A DNA stretch of 64,000 nt from Bog-756 sp963745955. GTDB lineage: Bacteria > Actinomycetota > Acidimicrobiia > Acidimicrobiales > RAAP-2. The notes beneath the pieces were generated by a model. The model saw nothing but the letters and a program-made list of their open reading frames with translations. It made no database searches and was not told the DNA's origin. The position numbers and the translations under genes are program-made. Location: NCBI GenBank assembly GCA_963745955.1, contig CAVUZI010000005.1:186001-250000 (forward strand). The letters are read 5' to 3'. Positions 9,208 through 18,042 of this stretch are shown here, piece after piece (the stretch's first letter is position 1; each line of letters opens with the position of its first letter).

Positions 9208-10583
9208 GCCGGTGGTCGTGTGCGGTCCAGATCCTCCTGGGTGGGGATGTGCTCGATGCGGGCCTCCTCGGGCAGCAGGTCGGCGATGGCCGCCATCAGC
9301 ACGGTGGTGTCGGCCACCGCGTCCTCGAGACCCAGCGGAACCCGTGGGCCCACGTTGACGCTCACGTGAGGTGGGTGCTGGAGGTTGGCGAAATTGGGCA
9401 CCCTCGACGAGCGGGGCCACACCCGCTCGGTGCCCCACAGGCCGATGGGGATGACCGGGGCCCCGGTCTCCGCGGCCAGGCGGGCGGCGCCGGTGTGCCC
9501 GACGAGGACCGGGTCGAAGAAATGCTCCCCACGCGGAATGGTCCCCTGAGGCAGGACGATGACGACCTCCCCGGCCCGAAGTGCGGCCGACGCCCGGCGC
9601 ATCGGGTCCCCCGACCCACTGCCCCGGTCCACCTGGATGCCGCCCAGGATCCGGGCCAGGCGGCCCACGACGGGGGCGTCGAACACCTCCTGCTTGGCCA
9701 TGAACCGCACCGGCCGGCCCAGGCGGGAGGCCACGATCCCGAGGGCGGCCACGTCGAAGTAGCTCCGATGGTTCGAGGCCAGCAGCACCGGGCCCGATCG
9801 GGGGAGGTTCTCCATGCCCTCGAGCCCGAACCGGGCATAGGGAAACGCCTCCGGCCGGAAGAAGGGCCGGACCAGGTGGTAGGGCTCGAGCCCGACCACC
9901 GACGGGATTCCCGGGGCCCGGTCCCAGTGCTCGAGGGGCCACCGCTTGGCCACGGCCACCGCCACCAGTCGGGGGTCGGCGTTGAGCGGATGGGGGTGGC
10001 CGACGGCCAGGAACAACGGGATGTCGAACACGCTGTCGGAGTAGACGTGCGACGCACCGAGGTCGACCCCGTTGTCCGCCGCCCAGCGGGTGACCGCGGC
10101 CCGCTTGCCCATGCCCCAGACGAACGTGCCCTCCAGTCTGCCGGTGTAGCGCCCGTCACGCTCGGCGTAGCGGGTGGCGACGACGCCATCGAAGCCGAGG
10201 GCGTCGGCCAGGGGGGAGACCAGGTCGACGGGCGAGGTGGTGGCCAGGACCAGACGGTTGCCTTGGCTGCGGTGTGCGGCCAGCGCCTCGAGGGCCCACG
10301 GCTGGACAAGGTCGACGAGCGCCTCGACGGAGCGCTTCCCGGCCCGCCGGGTGGCCTCTGCGGGCCGGTTGCGCATGGCCGCGGCCGCGGCCCGGGCCAG
10401 GCCGATGAAGGGGACCGACTCGCCGAACCGGTTGTAGAACCCGTACATGAGGCCGTCCCCGGGCAGGTGGCGCCCCGGAGGAAGCACGCCTTCGGCCTCC
10501 ATGGCCTGGTGGAAGACGGGTCCACTGGCCGACCGGATCAAGGTACGGTCCAGATCGACGAAGACGGCACCGGCGGCAGGCAT
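9204..10583 (-). CDS. HAD-IB phosphatase fused to a PlsC acyltransferase
   Basis: A 459-residue two-domain protein. Residues 1 to about 215 form a HAD subfamily IB hydrolase: motif I VDLDRT near residue 10 with both aspartates present, then TSPVDLV and SDSVFDIPLF. Residues from about 245 form a PlsC domain with NHRSYFD near 272 and PQGTI near 346. This order matches the mycobacterial PlsC-like HAD/acyltransferase fusions. It may dephosphorylate and acylate lipid intermediates at the membrane. It is the first gene of a coupled operon with murT and gatD. It starts with ATG at 10583. Confidence 0.87.
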   Translation of the reverse strand: MPAAGAVFVDLDRTLIRSASGPVFHQAMEAEGVLPPGRHLPGDGLMYGFYNRFGESVPFIGLARAAAAAMRNRPAEATRRAGKRSVEALVDLVQPWALEALAAHRSQGNRLVLATTSPVDLVSPLADALGFDGVVATRYAERDGRYTGRLEGTFVWGMGKRAAVTRWAADNGVDLGASHVYSDSVFDIPLFLAVGHPHPLNADPRLVAVAVAKRWPLEHWDRAPGIPSVVGLEPYHLVRPFFRPEAFPYARFGLEGMENLPRSGPVLLASNHRSYFDVAALGIVASRLGRPVRFMAKQEVFDAPVVGRLARILGGIQVDRGSGSGDPMRRASAALRAGEVVIVLPQGTIPRGEHFFDPVLVGHTGAARLAAETGAPVIPIGLWGTERVWPRSSRVPNFANLQHPPHVSVNVGPRVPLGLEDAVADTTVLMAAIADLLPEEARIEHIPTQEDLDRTRPPA

Positions 10584-10657
10584 GCCCTCACGCTACCGCC
10601 GGCGGGAGGAGCCTGGGCAACTGCCGTCGGGTCGATGCGAAACGCCCCCCAGACGCG

Positions 10658-10693
10658 GCAAAGGGGCCGCCAGGGGGGAGGCGGTCCCTTTGC
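10658..10693. other. Strong hairpin in the divergent region between the HAD-PlsC gene and LysR
   Basis: A 14-base arm, GCAAAGGGGCCGCC, pairs with GGCGGTCCCTTTGC after an 8-base purine loop, with one G-T wobble. No T-run follows on either strand, and both flanking genes point away. It is therefore unlikely to be a normal terminator. It could be a structured leader of the minus-strand operon or a protein site. Confidence 0.45.
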
Positions 10694-10786
10694 ACTGACT
10701 CAACAAGGATAGGAGGGGGATTCCTTACATCCTGTGGTCTGAAAACATCGTATACAAACGCGAGCAATCAGTCAAGCAGCTAAAGT

Positions 10787-10801
10787 TGATAACTGCTATC
10801 A
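10787..10801. promoter_or_regulatory. LysR-type binding box (TGATA-N5-TATCA)
   Basis: A perfect interrupted inverted repeat lies in unusually A/T-rich DNA 9 bp before the LysR start codon. It fits the T-N11-A dyad bound by LysR-type regulators and suggests autoregulation. Dyad and spacing are seen directly; binding is inferred. Confidence 0.45.
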
Positions 10802-10810
10802 TTCGAAGCG

Positions 10811-11725
10811 ATGGAATTGCGGCACCTCCAGGCGCTGACTGCGGTGAGCGACCACGGGACCTTCTCGGCGGCGGCCGAACATCTGAACACCGTCCAGTCG
10901 AACATCTCCGCACACGTGGCCCGCCTCGAACGCGAGCTCGGCGCTCCCCTCTTCGACCGCGCCGACGGCCGGCTCACCGAGGAGGGCACGGTGGTGGTGG
11001 CCCGGGCCCGACGGATCCTCTCCGAACTCGACGCCCTCGTCTCCGATGTCGCCGCCTGCAAGGACGAGGTGGCCGGCACGGTCCGGGTGGGAATGATCGG
11101 CACGACGGCACGATGGCTGGTCCCCCGCCTCATGGACATGGCCAGCAAACGCCACCCCAACCTCCGCCTGGTCGTCGTCGAGGGCAACACCACCGGGCTC
11201 GAGCCCCAGCTGGCCAGCGGTCAGCTGGACCTGGCCATCCTGCACCTGCCGGTCTCGGGCCGGGACCTGGTGGCCCGCCTCCTGTTCGAAGAGGACCTCA
11301 TGCTGGTCGTGCCCCAGGGCCATGCCATGGTCGACCCGGGCCGCCCACTCGGGCTCGAGGACCTGGCCGACATGCAGCTCATCCTCCCGCTGCCGGGGAC
11401 GGCATTCCGCGACGAGCTCGACGCGGTGACCCGGCCCCTCGGCATCACCCTCCTGCCGGCGGCGGAGATCGACGGGCTCCGGCTCATCGCCTCGCTCGCC
11501 TTCGAGGGCTACGGTCCTGCCATCCTGCCCGCCACCGCCATTCCCTCGGTCCTGCGCAGCCAGTTCCACCCGGTCCCGATCGAGGGTCTCCCGCGGCGCC
11601 GGGTGGGGCTGGCCCAACGGAGCCGGGGCCTGCCCTCGGCGCCCACCCGTGCCTTCAGCGAGCTCTTGAACGCGGTGGTCGCCGTGCCCGACGGCAGGCC
11701 CGACGGCGTCCACGTGGCCGGCTGA
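10811..11725 (+). CDS. LysR-family transcriptional regulator
   Basis: 304 residues. The N-terminal winged HTH (MELRHLQALTAVSDHGTFS, then a segment with VQSNISAHVARLERELG) is canonical for LysR. It is followed by a linker helix and a periplasmic-binding-protein-like effector domain from about residue 90. The start is the ATG preceded by a LysR box. The target is unclear, since its divergent neighbour (HAD-PlsC/murT/gatD) begins about 230 bp away on the other strand. Autoregulation is likely from the box position. Sequence is intact. Confidence 0.9.
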   Translation: MELRHLQALTAVSDHGTFSAAAEHLNTVQSNISAHVARLERELGAPLFDRADGRLTEEGTVVVARARRILSELDALVSDVAACKDEVAGTVRVGMIGTTARWLVPRLMDMASKRHPNLRLVVVEGNTTGLEPQLASGQLDLAILHLPVSGRDLVARLLFEEDLMLVVPQGHAMVDPGRPLGLEDLADMQLILPLPGTAFRDELDAVTRPLGITLLPAAEIDGLRLIASLAFEGYGPAILPATAIPSVLRSQFHPVPIEGLPRRRVGLAQRSRGLPSAPTRAFSELLNAVVAVPDGRPDGVHVAG

Positions 11726-11746
11726 GCACCGGGACGGCGCTGCGCC

Positions 11747-12370
11747 TCAGCTCCCGGGAACCCGCGGCTCGCGCCACATGCGCCAGATGGTCGGGGTGCC
11801 GGCCTCGGGATGGAGCTCCTCGACCACCTCGAAACCGAAGCGGGCGTAGAAGGGGACGTTGCGGTCCTTGGACGACTCCAGGTAGGCGGGTCGGCCGGAC
11901 TCGTCGATGCGGTCCAGCGTGGAGAGGAGGAGGGCCGAGCCCACGCCGTGCCCCTGGCGGGGTGGCTCCACCCCCAGCGTGGCCAGGTACCAGTGCGGCT
12001 CCTTGGGTCGGAGACCGTCCACTTCGAACAACAGCCCGAGGGCCCGGTGGATGTGTGAGCTGACCAGGAAGGGTGCGGCCGGCAGGAGTTGGAGCAGCTC
12101 CTTCAGCCCGTTGCGGGCCACGTCGGGAGGGCCCCACAAGGCGGCACCGTCGCCGTCGTCGGTGGTGTAGACGTGCCCGTGGGGAAGGTACTCGTGGCGG
12201 AGCTGTGACGTGAAGAAGGCATGGAGGCCGCGCTGCCTTCGGCGGTCGCCGGCGAACATGAAATTGGCCACCGGGTCGTCGGCGAAGGCGCGTACCAGCA
12301 TGGACGCCAGGGACGGGATGTCGGCGGCCACTGCACCGCGCACGGCCGGGCGGCCGGGTTCGTGTTGCAC
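11747..12370 (-). CDS. GNAT-family N-acetyltransferase
   Basis: 207 residues. The acetyl-CoA loop RQGHGVGS sits near residue 137, after the beta strand YLATLGVEPP, and the C-terminal strand FYARFGFEVVEE closes the GNAT fold. It resembles the puromycin/aminoglycoside-style actinobacterial GNAT group, but no substrate residues point to a drug. It is convergent with LysR (21-bp gap). A tandem repeat separates it from yqgE upstream. It starts with ATG at 12370. Confidence 0.85.
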   Translation of the reverse strand: MQHEPGRPAVRGAVAADIPSLASMLVRAFADDPVANFMFAGDRRRQRGLHAFFTSQLRHEYLPHGHVYTTDDGDGAALWGPPDVARNGLKELLQLLPAAPFLVSSHIHRALGLLFEVDGLRPKEPHWYLATLGVEPPRQGHGVGSALLLSTLDRIDESGRPAYLESSKDRNVPFYARFGFEVVEELHPEAGTPTIWRMWREPRVPGS

Positions 12371-12397
12371 CCGGCGATGGTAGCCCTACCGCCTTCG

Positions 12398-12498
12398 GTT
12401 CATGGCCGGGTCGTTTCGGTTCAAGGCCGGGCACCTTCAGTTCATGGCCGGGTCGTTCGGTTCAAGGCCGGGCACCTTCAGTTCATGGCCGGGTCGTC
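12398..12498. repeat. Tandem repeat, units of 42 and 41 bp plus a partial copy, overlapping the 3' end of yqgE
   Basis: Units begin GTTCATGGCCGGGTCG. Copy 1 is 12398-12439 and copy 2 12440-12480; a partial third copy (12481-12498) encodes the last residues and stop of the YqgE-like gene on the minus strand. Copies 1 and 2 therefore look like duplications of the gene's tail, the first carrying one extra T. Within each unit a half-repeat (GTTCATGGCCGGG versus GTTCAAGGCCGGG) suggests an older period of about 20 bp. Confidence 0.8.
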
Positions 12499-13113
12499 GG
12501 GAAATCCCGACACCAAGGCCAGCGCGCCGCCCTGTCGCCGAAGGACCCGACGCCACAGGCTTTCCGGATCGGCGGAGATGGGGTCGGCCTCCTCGGCCGG
12601 CACCACGTACCACGATCCGTCCTCGATCTCCGCCTCGAGCTGACCCGAGTCCCAGCCCGCGTAGCCGGAGAACAACCGGGCCCCGACGAACGCTGCCGCC
12701 GCCGGGCCGGGGTCCTCGGCCAGGTCGACCGTCCCCACCGGACGGACCCCGTCGACCAGCAGCCGCCAACCGGACGGGCACAGGGCCGAACCGTCCAGCG
12801 ACGAGTCCCGGGAAGCCAGGCGGACCAGCCCGATCAACGCGTTGCGGGCCACAGGTCCACCCGTGAACAGCTCGGCGGGCGCAGTGGCCCATCGCTGCCA
12901 CTGCGGCATCAGCTCACCCACCGGGACCCCACCCGGTCGATCGAGGACCACGCCCAGGGCGCCGGGTTCGCCGTGATCGAGGACCAGCACGACCCGCCGC
13001 GAGAAGTTGGGATCGGCCAGGCGGGGGGCGGCCACCAGCAGGTGCCCGGCCAACCGCTCGGGCGGGACGGCGCCCCCGTAGGGTTCGAACACGCTGAACG
13101 GATCGATCGGCAC
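12478..13113 (-). CDS. YqgE/AlgH (UPF0301) family protein
   Basis: About 211 residues. Family signatures are LAGHLLVAAPRLADPNFSRR near the start, VLVLDHGEPGALGVVLDRP, LFTGGPV and the segment with FSGYAGWDSGQLEAEI. The biochemical role of UPF0301 is not established; it is a cytoplasmic single-domain protein. The start is uncertain. GTG 13113 gives MPIDPFSVFEPYGG, and an in-frame GTG at 13131 would add six residues. Neither has a clear ribosome site. The C-terminus (PDDPAMN and stop) falls in the tandem repeat. It is divergent from the crotonase. Confidence 0.85.
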   Translation of the reverse strand: MPIDPFSVFEPYGGAVPPERLAGHLLVAAPRLADPNFSRRVVLVLDHGEPGALGVVLDRPGGVPVGELMPQWQRWATAPAELFTGGPVARNALIGLVRLASRDSSLDGSALCPSGWRLLVDGVRPVGTVDLAEDPGPAAAAFVGARLFSGYAGWDSGQLEAEIEDGSWYVVPAEEADPISADPESLWRRVLRRQGGALALVSGFPDDPAMN

Positions 13114-13179
13114 CTCTTGATGATGGCGCACCCGATCGGCCGAGTGGCGCCAATGGCCCGGTTCGGTGAGGCTGGGTCC

Positions 13180-13980
13180 ATGGCACTCGTCTCCGTCGAC
13201 TCGGTCCACGCCCATGTCCGCCTCATCACCCTCGACAATCCGTCCCGGCTCAATTCGATGTCCTTCGCCCTGGTGACAGACCTCTACGCCGCCCTCGAGG
13301 AGGTGGCCGCCGACAACAGCTGCCGTGTGGTCGTCCTCACCGGTGCCGGGCGCTCGTTCTGCTCCGGGCTCGAGCTCGAACACGCCGGCCTCCCCCCGGG
13401 CACAGACGACCTCGGCCGTCACCGTCTGGGCATGCGGGCCATGGAGTACATGGGCGGCATCGTCCCCGCCATGCGCTCGATACCCCAGCCCATCGTGGCC
13501 GCCATCAAGGGCCCCGCCTACGGGGGCGGCATGTGCCTCTCCCTCGGGGCCGACATCCGTCTGGCCGGCCGGTCGGCGATGTTCTGCGGGGCCGGCATCA
13601 GCAACGGGTTGAGCGGGACCGAGTTGGGGGTGAGCTGGCTGCTGCCCCGTGCCGTCGGTACGTCCAATTCGGCCGAGATCCTGCTGACGGGAAAGAAGGT
13701 CGACGCCGAGGAGGCCCTCCGGATCGGCCTCGTGTCCCGGGTGGTGGACGACGACGAGCTCTTGGACCATGCGGTCGCGGTGGCCGAGGGGATGTGTGCG
13801 TTCAGCCCGTTCGGCCTCAGCCTGACCAAGGACACCATCTGGGCGTCGCTCGAGGTGGGCAGCCTCCGGGCTGCCGTCGACCTCGAGAACCGCACCCAGC
13901 TACTGGCCGGGCACACCGGCAACCTCAACGAAGCCTCGGCCGCCTTCAAGGAGAAGCGACCGCCGATCTACACGGAGTGA
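13180..13980 (+). CDS. Enoyl-CoA hydratase/isomerase (crotonase) family protein
   Basis: 266 residues. The crotonase oxyanion-hole segments are GRSFCSGLELE near residue 60 and GPAYGGGMCLSLGADIRLA near 110. TELGVSWLLPR near 150 replaces the usual glutamate-containing helix, and EEALRIGLVSRVV follows. It acts on acyl-CoA esters, probably in fatty-acid or xenobiotic breakdown. ATG 13180 is preferred because GTGAGG lies about 8 bp upstream; ATG 13153 would add nine residues. It is divergent from yqgE with a gap of about 50-65 bp. Confidence 0.87.
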   Translation: MALVSVDSVHAHVRLITLDNPSRLNSMSFALVTDLYAALEEVAADNSCRVVVLTGAGRSFCSGLELEHAGLPPGTDDLGRHRLGMRAMEYMGGIVPAMRSIPQPIVAAIKGPAYGGGMCLSLGADIRLAGRSAMFCGAGISNGLSGTELGVSWLLPRAVGTSNSAEILLTGKKVDAEEALRIGLVSRVVDDDELLDHAVAVAEGMCAFSPFGLSLTKDTIWASLEVGSLRAAVDLENRTQLLAGHTGNLNEASAAFKEKRPPIYTE

Positions 13981-14007
13981 CCAGGGCCATGGCCAAATCC
14001 CACCGAC

Positions 14008-14214
14008 GTGGGACGCGCCCGACCGGCACCGCACCGAGAGGCGTCGGCCGGTAACCGGGAGCACTGGCGGGCGGACGGCACGCCCAAGACCCGCTACCCG
14101 AACCAGGCCGAGGCCAATCGGTCGTCGCTCCAGCTGCGCCTCGAGGCGGGCGCGGATCTCAACCCCTATCTGTGCCGGATCTGCTCCGGGTGGCACCTCG
14201 GCAATCGCCCGGGG
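14008..14214 (+). CDS. Small zinc-ribbon-like protein with CRICSGWH motif; stop codon lost
   Basis: The frame encodes about 69 residues: basic N-terminus, KTRYPNQAEANRSS, LRLEAGADLNPY, then CRICSGWHLGNRPG. This pattern (charged helix, then a single C-x2-C-x3-H knuckle near the C-terminus) is a known class of short bacterial proteins of unknown function. There is no in-frame stop before the TetR start at 14338, and the frame runs directly into it. Dropping one G from the GGGG at 14210 would give a stop right after RPG, so a consensus error is likely. An ATG at 13989 in another frame (MAKSHRRGT) may be the true start. Confidence 0.5.
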
Positions 14215-14310
14215 TTGATCCCGACGGGGGCTGTTCGGCCCCGATATTTCGTCCTTCAGTTCCCTCTGTTCTGCCCTCTGTCGTCCCACGTCTGCGCTCC
14301 CGCCCATCTG

Positions 14311-14326
14311 TACCGTCCGGACGGTA
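14311..14326. promoter_or_regulatory. 16-bp perfect palindrome, TetR operator
   Basis: TACCGTCCGGACGGTA is a perfect inverted repeat ending 11 bp before the TetR ATG at 14338. A TetR dimer would cover the promoter or start region of the TetR-MFS operon, giving drug- or ligand-inducible autorepression. Compare the palindrome at 667-678, which shares the TACC...GGTA ends. Confidence 0.65.
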
Positions 14327-14337
14327 TAGTCCCGGGT

Positions 14338-14922
14338 ATGGGTACCGATGCGGCCGCCGACCAGGCCCCCACCAGGGGGGCCGACACCAAGGCCCGCATC
14401 GTCGACGCGGCCGAGGAGGTGGTGCTGCGCGACGGGGTGGCCCGCCTGACCCTCGATGCCGCCGCGGCAGAGGCCGGACTCAGCAAGGGCGGTGTCCTCT
14501 ACCACTTTCCGACCCGGGACGCCTTGGTGGCCGGCATGGTCGACAAGATCATCGAGGAGTTCGATCGGGACATCGAGGACAACCTGGGCGATGTCCCGGG
14601 ACCGGGCCAGTTCGCCCGGGCCTACATCCGGGCGACCATGACCCCGAGCTCGACCCGGCCCGACCGCGAGGACCGGTTGGGCGCGGCGCTCATCGCCGCG
14701 GCCGCGGCCGAGCCCGCGCTGCTCCAGCCGCTCCAGGTGGCCGCCGACCGCTGGCAGTCCCGCCTGGAGGACGACGGGCTCGACCCCGCGGTGGCCACCG
14801 TGTTGCGGCTGGCCTGCGACGGACTCTGGCTGTGCGACCTGTTCGGGTTGGCGCCGCCTTCGGCCACCCTGCGAGCCGGCGTCGAGCTCGAATTGGCCCG
14901 CTTGGCCGGAGGTGGGTCATGA
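14338..14922 (+). CDS. TetR-family repressor of the adjacent MFS exporter
   Basis: 194 residues. The N-terminal HTH reads KARIVDAAEEVVLRDGVARL, then AEAGLSKGGVLYHFPTRDALV, an unmistakable TetR recognition helix. The C-terminal ligand domain carries TATRM-like helices to LARLAGGGS. ATG 14338 follows a perfect palindrome. The stop overlaps the MFS start (ATGA), and a GGAGGTG ribosome site inside its tail serves the MFS gene. The arrangement is a classic TetR/efflux pair. The effector is unknown. Confidence 0.9.
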   Translation: MGTDAAADQAPTRGADTKARIVDAAEEVVLRDGVARLTLDAAAAEAGLSKGGVLYHFPTRDALVAGMVDKIIEEFDRDIEDNLGDVPGPGQFARAYIRATMTPSSTRPDREDRLGAALIAAAAAEPALLQPLQVAADRWQSRLEDDGLDPAVATVLRLACDGLWLCDLFGLAPPSATLRAGVELELARLAGGGS

Positions 14923-16253
14923 CGGCGGCCGACGCCGGTAGCGGCATCGGGACCGGCACGGGTAGCGGCATCACAGGACGTGATTCCGACCGGTCGGTGC
15001 GGCTGATCCGGACCCTGACCCTGACCATCCTCCTGCAGTGGATGGGGGCCACCGCCCTCATCCCCATGCTTCCGGTGTATATCCGGCATCTGCACGGCTC
15101 CGACGCGTTGGCCGGCGTGGTGATGGCCGCGTTCTTCGCCGCCGGCGTGCTCTCGCAGTACCCCGTGGGTCGGTTGGCCGACCGGATCGGGCGACGCCCC
15201 GTCCTGGTCGGCGGTCTCGTCACCTATGCAGTGGCCAGTCTCTCATTCCTCCTCCCCATCACCGCCGACGCCGCCATCGCCCTGCGGGCCCTCCAGGGCG
15301 TCGGCGCCGGTGCCGCCACAGTCGCCTCCCTGGCCATGATCGCGGGCTCCGTGCCGCTCGAACGCCGCGGACGCGCCTTCGCCTCCATCTACGCAGGCGA
15401 GCTGGCCGGGATGGCCATCGGCCCCCTCGTCGGGAGCATCGTCGGCGTCCGGTACATGGGGGCGATGTTCTTGGCGTCCGGGCTGCTGTCCTTCGGGGCC
15501 TGCTTCCCCGCCCTCCGCATCCGCGAGCCCGCGGACGAGGCCGAACGACGGGCGGCGAGGACGAGGGCCGACGGCACCATGGTGCCCCTGCGTCGGGTCC
15601 GGATCAGACCCCCGATGGCCGGGGCACTGATCTGTGGCGCGACATTGGGGTTGACCAGTGGTGTCTACGACATCTGCTGGACACTGCTCCTGTTGTCCCG
15701 GGGCGCTTCGGGGCTCGAGATCGGCATCTCGTGGACACTGTTCGCCGTTCCCTTCGTGCTGGCGGCCAAGCCGAGTGGCTGGCTCGCCGACCACATGGAC
15801 CGGCGCAAGCTGGTGGTGGCCGGCATCGGTGCCTCGACCGTCCTGTGCGCCTCGTACCCGTTCATCAGCAGTGTGCCCGCCCTGGTCCTGCTCGGGGCGT
15901 CGGAGGCCATGGGCTTCGCCGCGGCCATGCCGGCCGTCCAGTCCCTGCTGACCGAGGGGTCAGCACCTTCGGAGGTCGGACGCATCCAGGGCATGTTCGC
16001 CACCAGCCAGACCGCCTTCACTGCAGTCGCCGCCGCCGCAGCCGGCGCCGCCTTCGCCATCGCCTCGTGGCTGCCCTTCGTCACCGCGGCATCGATCGTC
16101 ACTGTCGGGCTGGTCGTGGTGGCGTTCATCTGGAGAACCGTGCCGGGGAGGGTGTCGCAGCCCACTGCGGCCGAATCGCTGGCGCCGACGGCGACCGGGC
16201 CGGTGGCGACGGTGCTCGGGCAACCGGTGCCGGTCCGGGAGGACGTCCGTTAA
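14919..16253 (+). CDS. MFS transporter (DHA1-type drug efflux)
   Basis: About 444 residues with multiple hydrophobic segments consistent with 12 helices. The conserved loop 2-3 motif GRLADRIGRRPVLVGG and the mid-protein hydrophilic linker (about residues 200-225) are typical. It likely exports a small molecule by proton antiport. The ATG sits in the stop of tetR with a GGAGGTG ribosome site about 6 bp upstream. The N-terminal 20 residues are Gly/Thr-rich and disordered. Regulation by the upstream TetR is inferred from the overlap and palindrome. Confidence 0.88.
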   Translation: MTAADAGSGIGTGTGSGITGRDSDRSVRLIRTLTLTILLQWMGATALIPMLPVYIRHLHGSDALAGVVMAAFFAAGVLSQYPVGRLADRIGRRPVLVGGLVTYAVASLSFLLPITADAAIALRALQGVGAGAATVASLAMIAGSVPLERRGRAFASIYAGELAGMAIGPLVGSIVGVRYMGAMFLASGLLSFGACFPALRIREPADEAERRAARTRADGTMVPLRRVRIRPPMAGALICGATLGLTSGVYDICWTLLLLSRGASGLEIGISWTLFAVPFVLAAKPSGWLADHMDRRKLVVAGIGASTVLCASYPFISSVPALVLLGASEAMGFAAAMPAVQSLLTEGSAPSEVGRIQGMFATSQTAFTAVAAAAAGAAFAIASWLPFVTAASIVTVGLVVVAFIWRTVPGRVSQPTAAESLAPTATGPVATVLGQPVPVREDVR

Positions 16254-16443
16254 ATGTGTGGCTGATCGGCCGGGGTGCCCGAAACCACTCATGAGGCCTG
16301 CCTGCGAAGTTCCGTCGAGCCCACCCGCCTGACTCGTTCGGGCCGACCTTGGCAACGCGGCCGGGTTCCGGCGCGGCTGCAACACCCCCCCTGGCCCCGG
16401 TTGTGACACCCCCCTGGAAACATCTGACCATGACCCCGGTGGC

Positions 16444-18042
16444 ATGTGCAGTGAAGGAAAGTGTGGCGGTCGGCACCGCTGGTCGGGGGTTCCCGCTGCC
16501 GGTTCCGCTGGTGCCGGTGCCGGTAGTGCCGCTGCTGCCGGTGCCGGCCTCAACAGCTCCGACGGTCACCGTGGTTCCGACGGCCTCGGTGCCCGGTTGG
16601 ATACGGCCCGTTCCGGTCTGGCCTCGGTGGTGGCAGATCTCGACCCGGCCCGGTTGACCGGGGCGGACGCCGCCGAGGCTCTACGAGTCCCTGGTGGCCA
16701 TCGAGCGGCTGACCAATGCCGGGCAAGACGCTGTTGGCCCCCCGGATCGAGGCCTCTGGGGTGTGGCGGGACGGTGGGCACCGCTCGGCGGCGGTGATGC
16801 TGGCCTCCCTGGAGGGGGTGGCCACCGGCCAGGCCCAGAGCACCCTGTCCAACGGGCAGCGCCTCGGACAGCTGCCCGGCACCGAAGCCGCGCTGCGCAC
16901 CGGGGTGCTCTCGGGACCGAAGGTCACCGAGCTGACCGGGGCCGGCATCCTCGCCCCCGAACGGGAGGCGGAGTTGCTGGCCGGGGCCGAGGAGGCTCCC
17001 CTCCAGGCGGTGCGGGAGCGGTGCCGGCGGTCCCGGGCCACCTCGGGGACCGAGGATCCACGGGCCAGGGTCGTCCGGATCAGGGCGGCCCGGTACTTCT
17101 CGTCGTGGACCGACGCCGAGGGGGCCTTCTGCTACCAGGGCCGGGACACCCTCGACCGGGGGGCCCAGATCCTCTCCCACCTGGGCCAGGTGGCCACCCG
17201 GCTGCGCCGGGCCCGACGGGCGGCCGGTGACGAACAGGACACCCCCGAACGGGCGGTCAGAGCCGACGCCTTCTACGCCCTTCTCACAAGACGCCACCCC
17301 GACTCCGGGGCACCGCTCGGTCCCCGGTCCACGCCGGCCACCGGCTCGGCTTCCGGGCCGGATCCCGGCGGACGACGACGCCGACGCCGGGGTCGAGCTT
17401 CTGCCACCTGCCGAGGACACCGACGATGCCACCGCCACCGAGAACACCGCCGGTTCCACTGCCACAACTGACGGCCGACCACCGGACGATCCGTGCTCCC
17501 TCATCGACGGGCCCCCGACCTGCTCGGTGATGGTCCGGGTGGACCGAGACGCCCTGTTGCGGGGACACGCCGAGGGTGACGAGTGCTGCGAGATCGACAA
17601 CCAGGGGCCCATCCCGGTGGCCATGGCCAGGGACCTGGCCAACGACTCCTTCCTCCGTCTCGTCTTCCACGAGGCCGGTGACATCCGGGCCGTCTGCCAT
17701 ATGGGTCGCACCATCAACCGACAGCTCCGGACGGCCCTCGTCTTTCGGGACACCACCTGCGTGGTGCCGGGATGTGGGACCTCCTTCGGGCTCGAGATCG
17801 ACCACATCGTGCCCTTTGCCGAGGGCGGCCCCACCACCCTCGACAATCTTGCCTTGCTCTGCCACCACCACCACTTCCTCAAGACCTATGAGGGCTGGGT
17901 CCTCTCCAAAGAGGGGACCGGACCGAAGGGCACACCCCGATGGCGATTCGAACCCCAGCCCCCCTTCGGGCAGGAACCGGGCCTCGGGATGGACACCGAC
18001 GAGGAACGGGACAAGCGGAAACGGGACCGGCGGAACGAATAG
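16444..18042 (+). CDS. DUF222/HNH endonuclease (13E12-repeat family), frame-broken
   Basis: Protein of roughly 530 residues after repair. The DUF222 part is recognisable by LYESLVAIERLTNAG-like sequence, KTLLAPRIEASGVWRDGG, GTEAALRTGVLSGPKVTELTG and WTDAEGAFCYQGRDT. The C-terminal HNH part has CVVPGCGTSFGLEIDHIVPF, NLALLCHHHH and FLKTYEGW. Three frames are needed, with breaks near 16680 and 16740 and again near 17330. This family is scattered in many copies in actinobacteria and may be mobile or a homing-type nuclease; its role is not settled. The last 250 residues are in one open frame to 18042. It may be a pseudogene or a sequence with indel errors. Confidence 0.75.

Noticed and set aside
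12478..13770. A 430-residue minus-strand protein spanning yqgE and the crotonase
   Set aside because: The part beyond about 13131 is antisense to a clear crotonase and has no family features.
16444..18042. DUF222/HNH gene as part of an insertion sequence or prophage
   Set aside because: No transposase, integrase or terminal repeats are visible; the family is often found as isolated genes.
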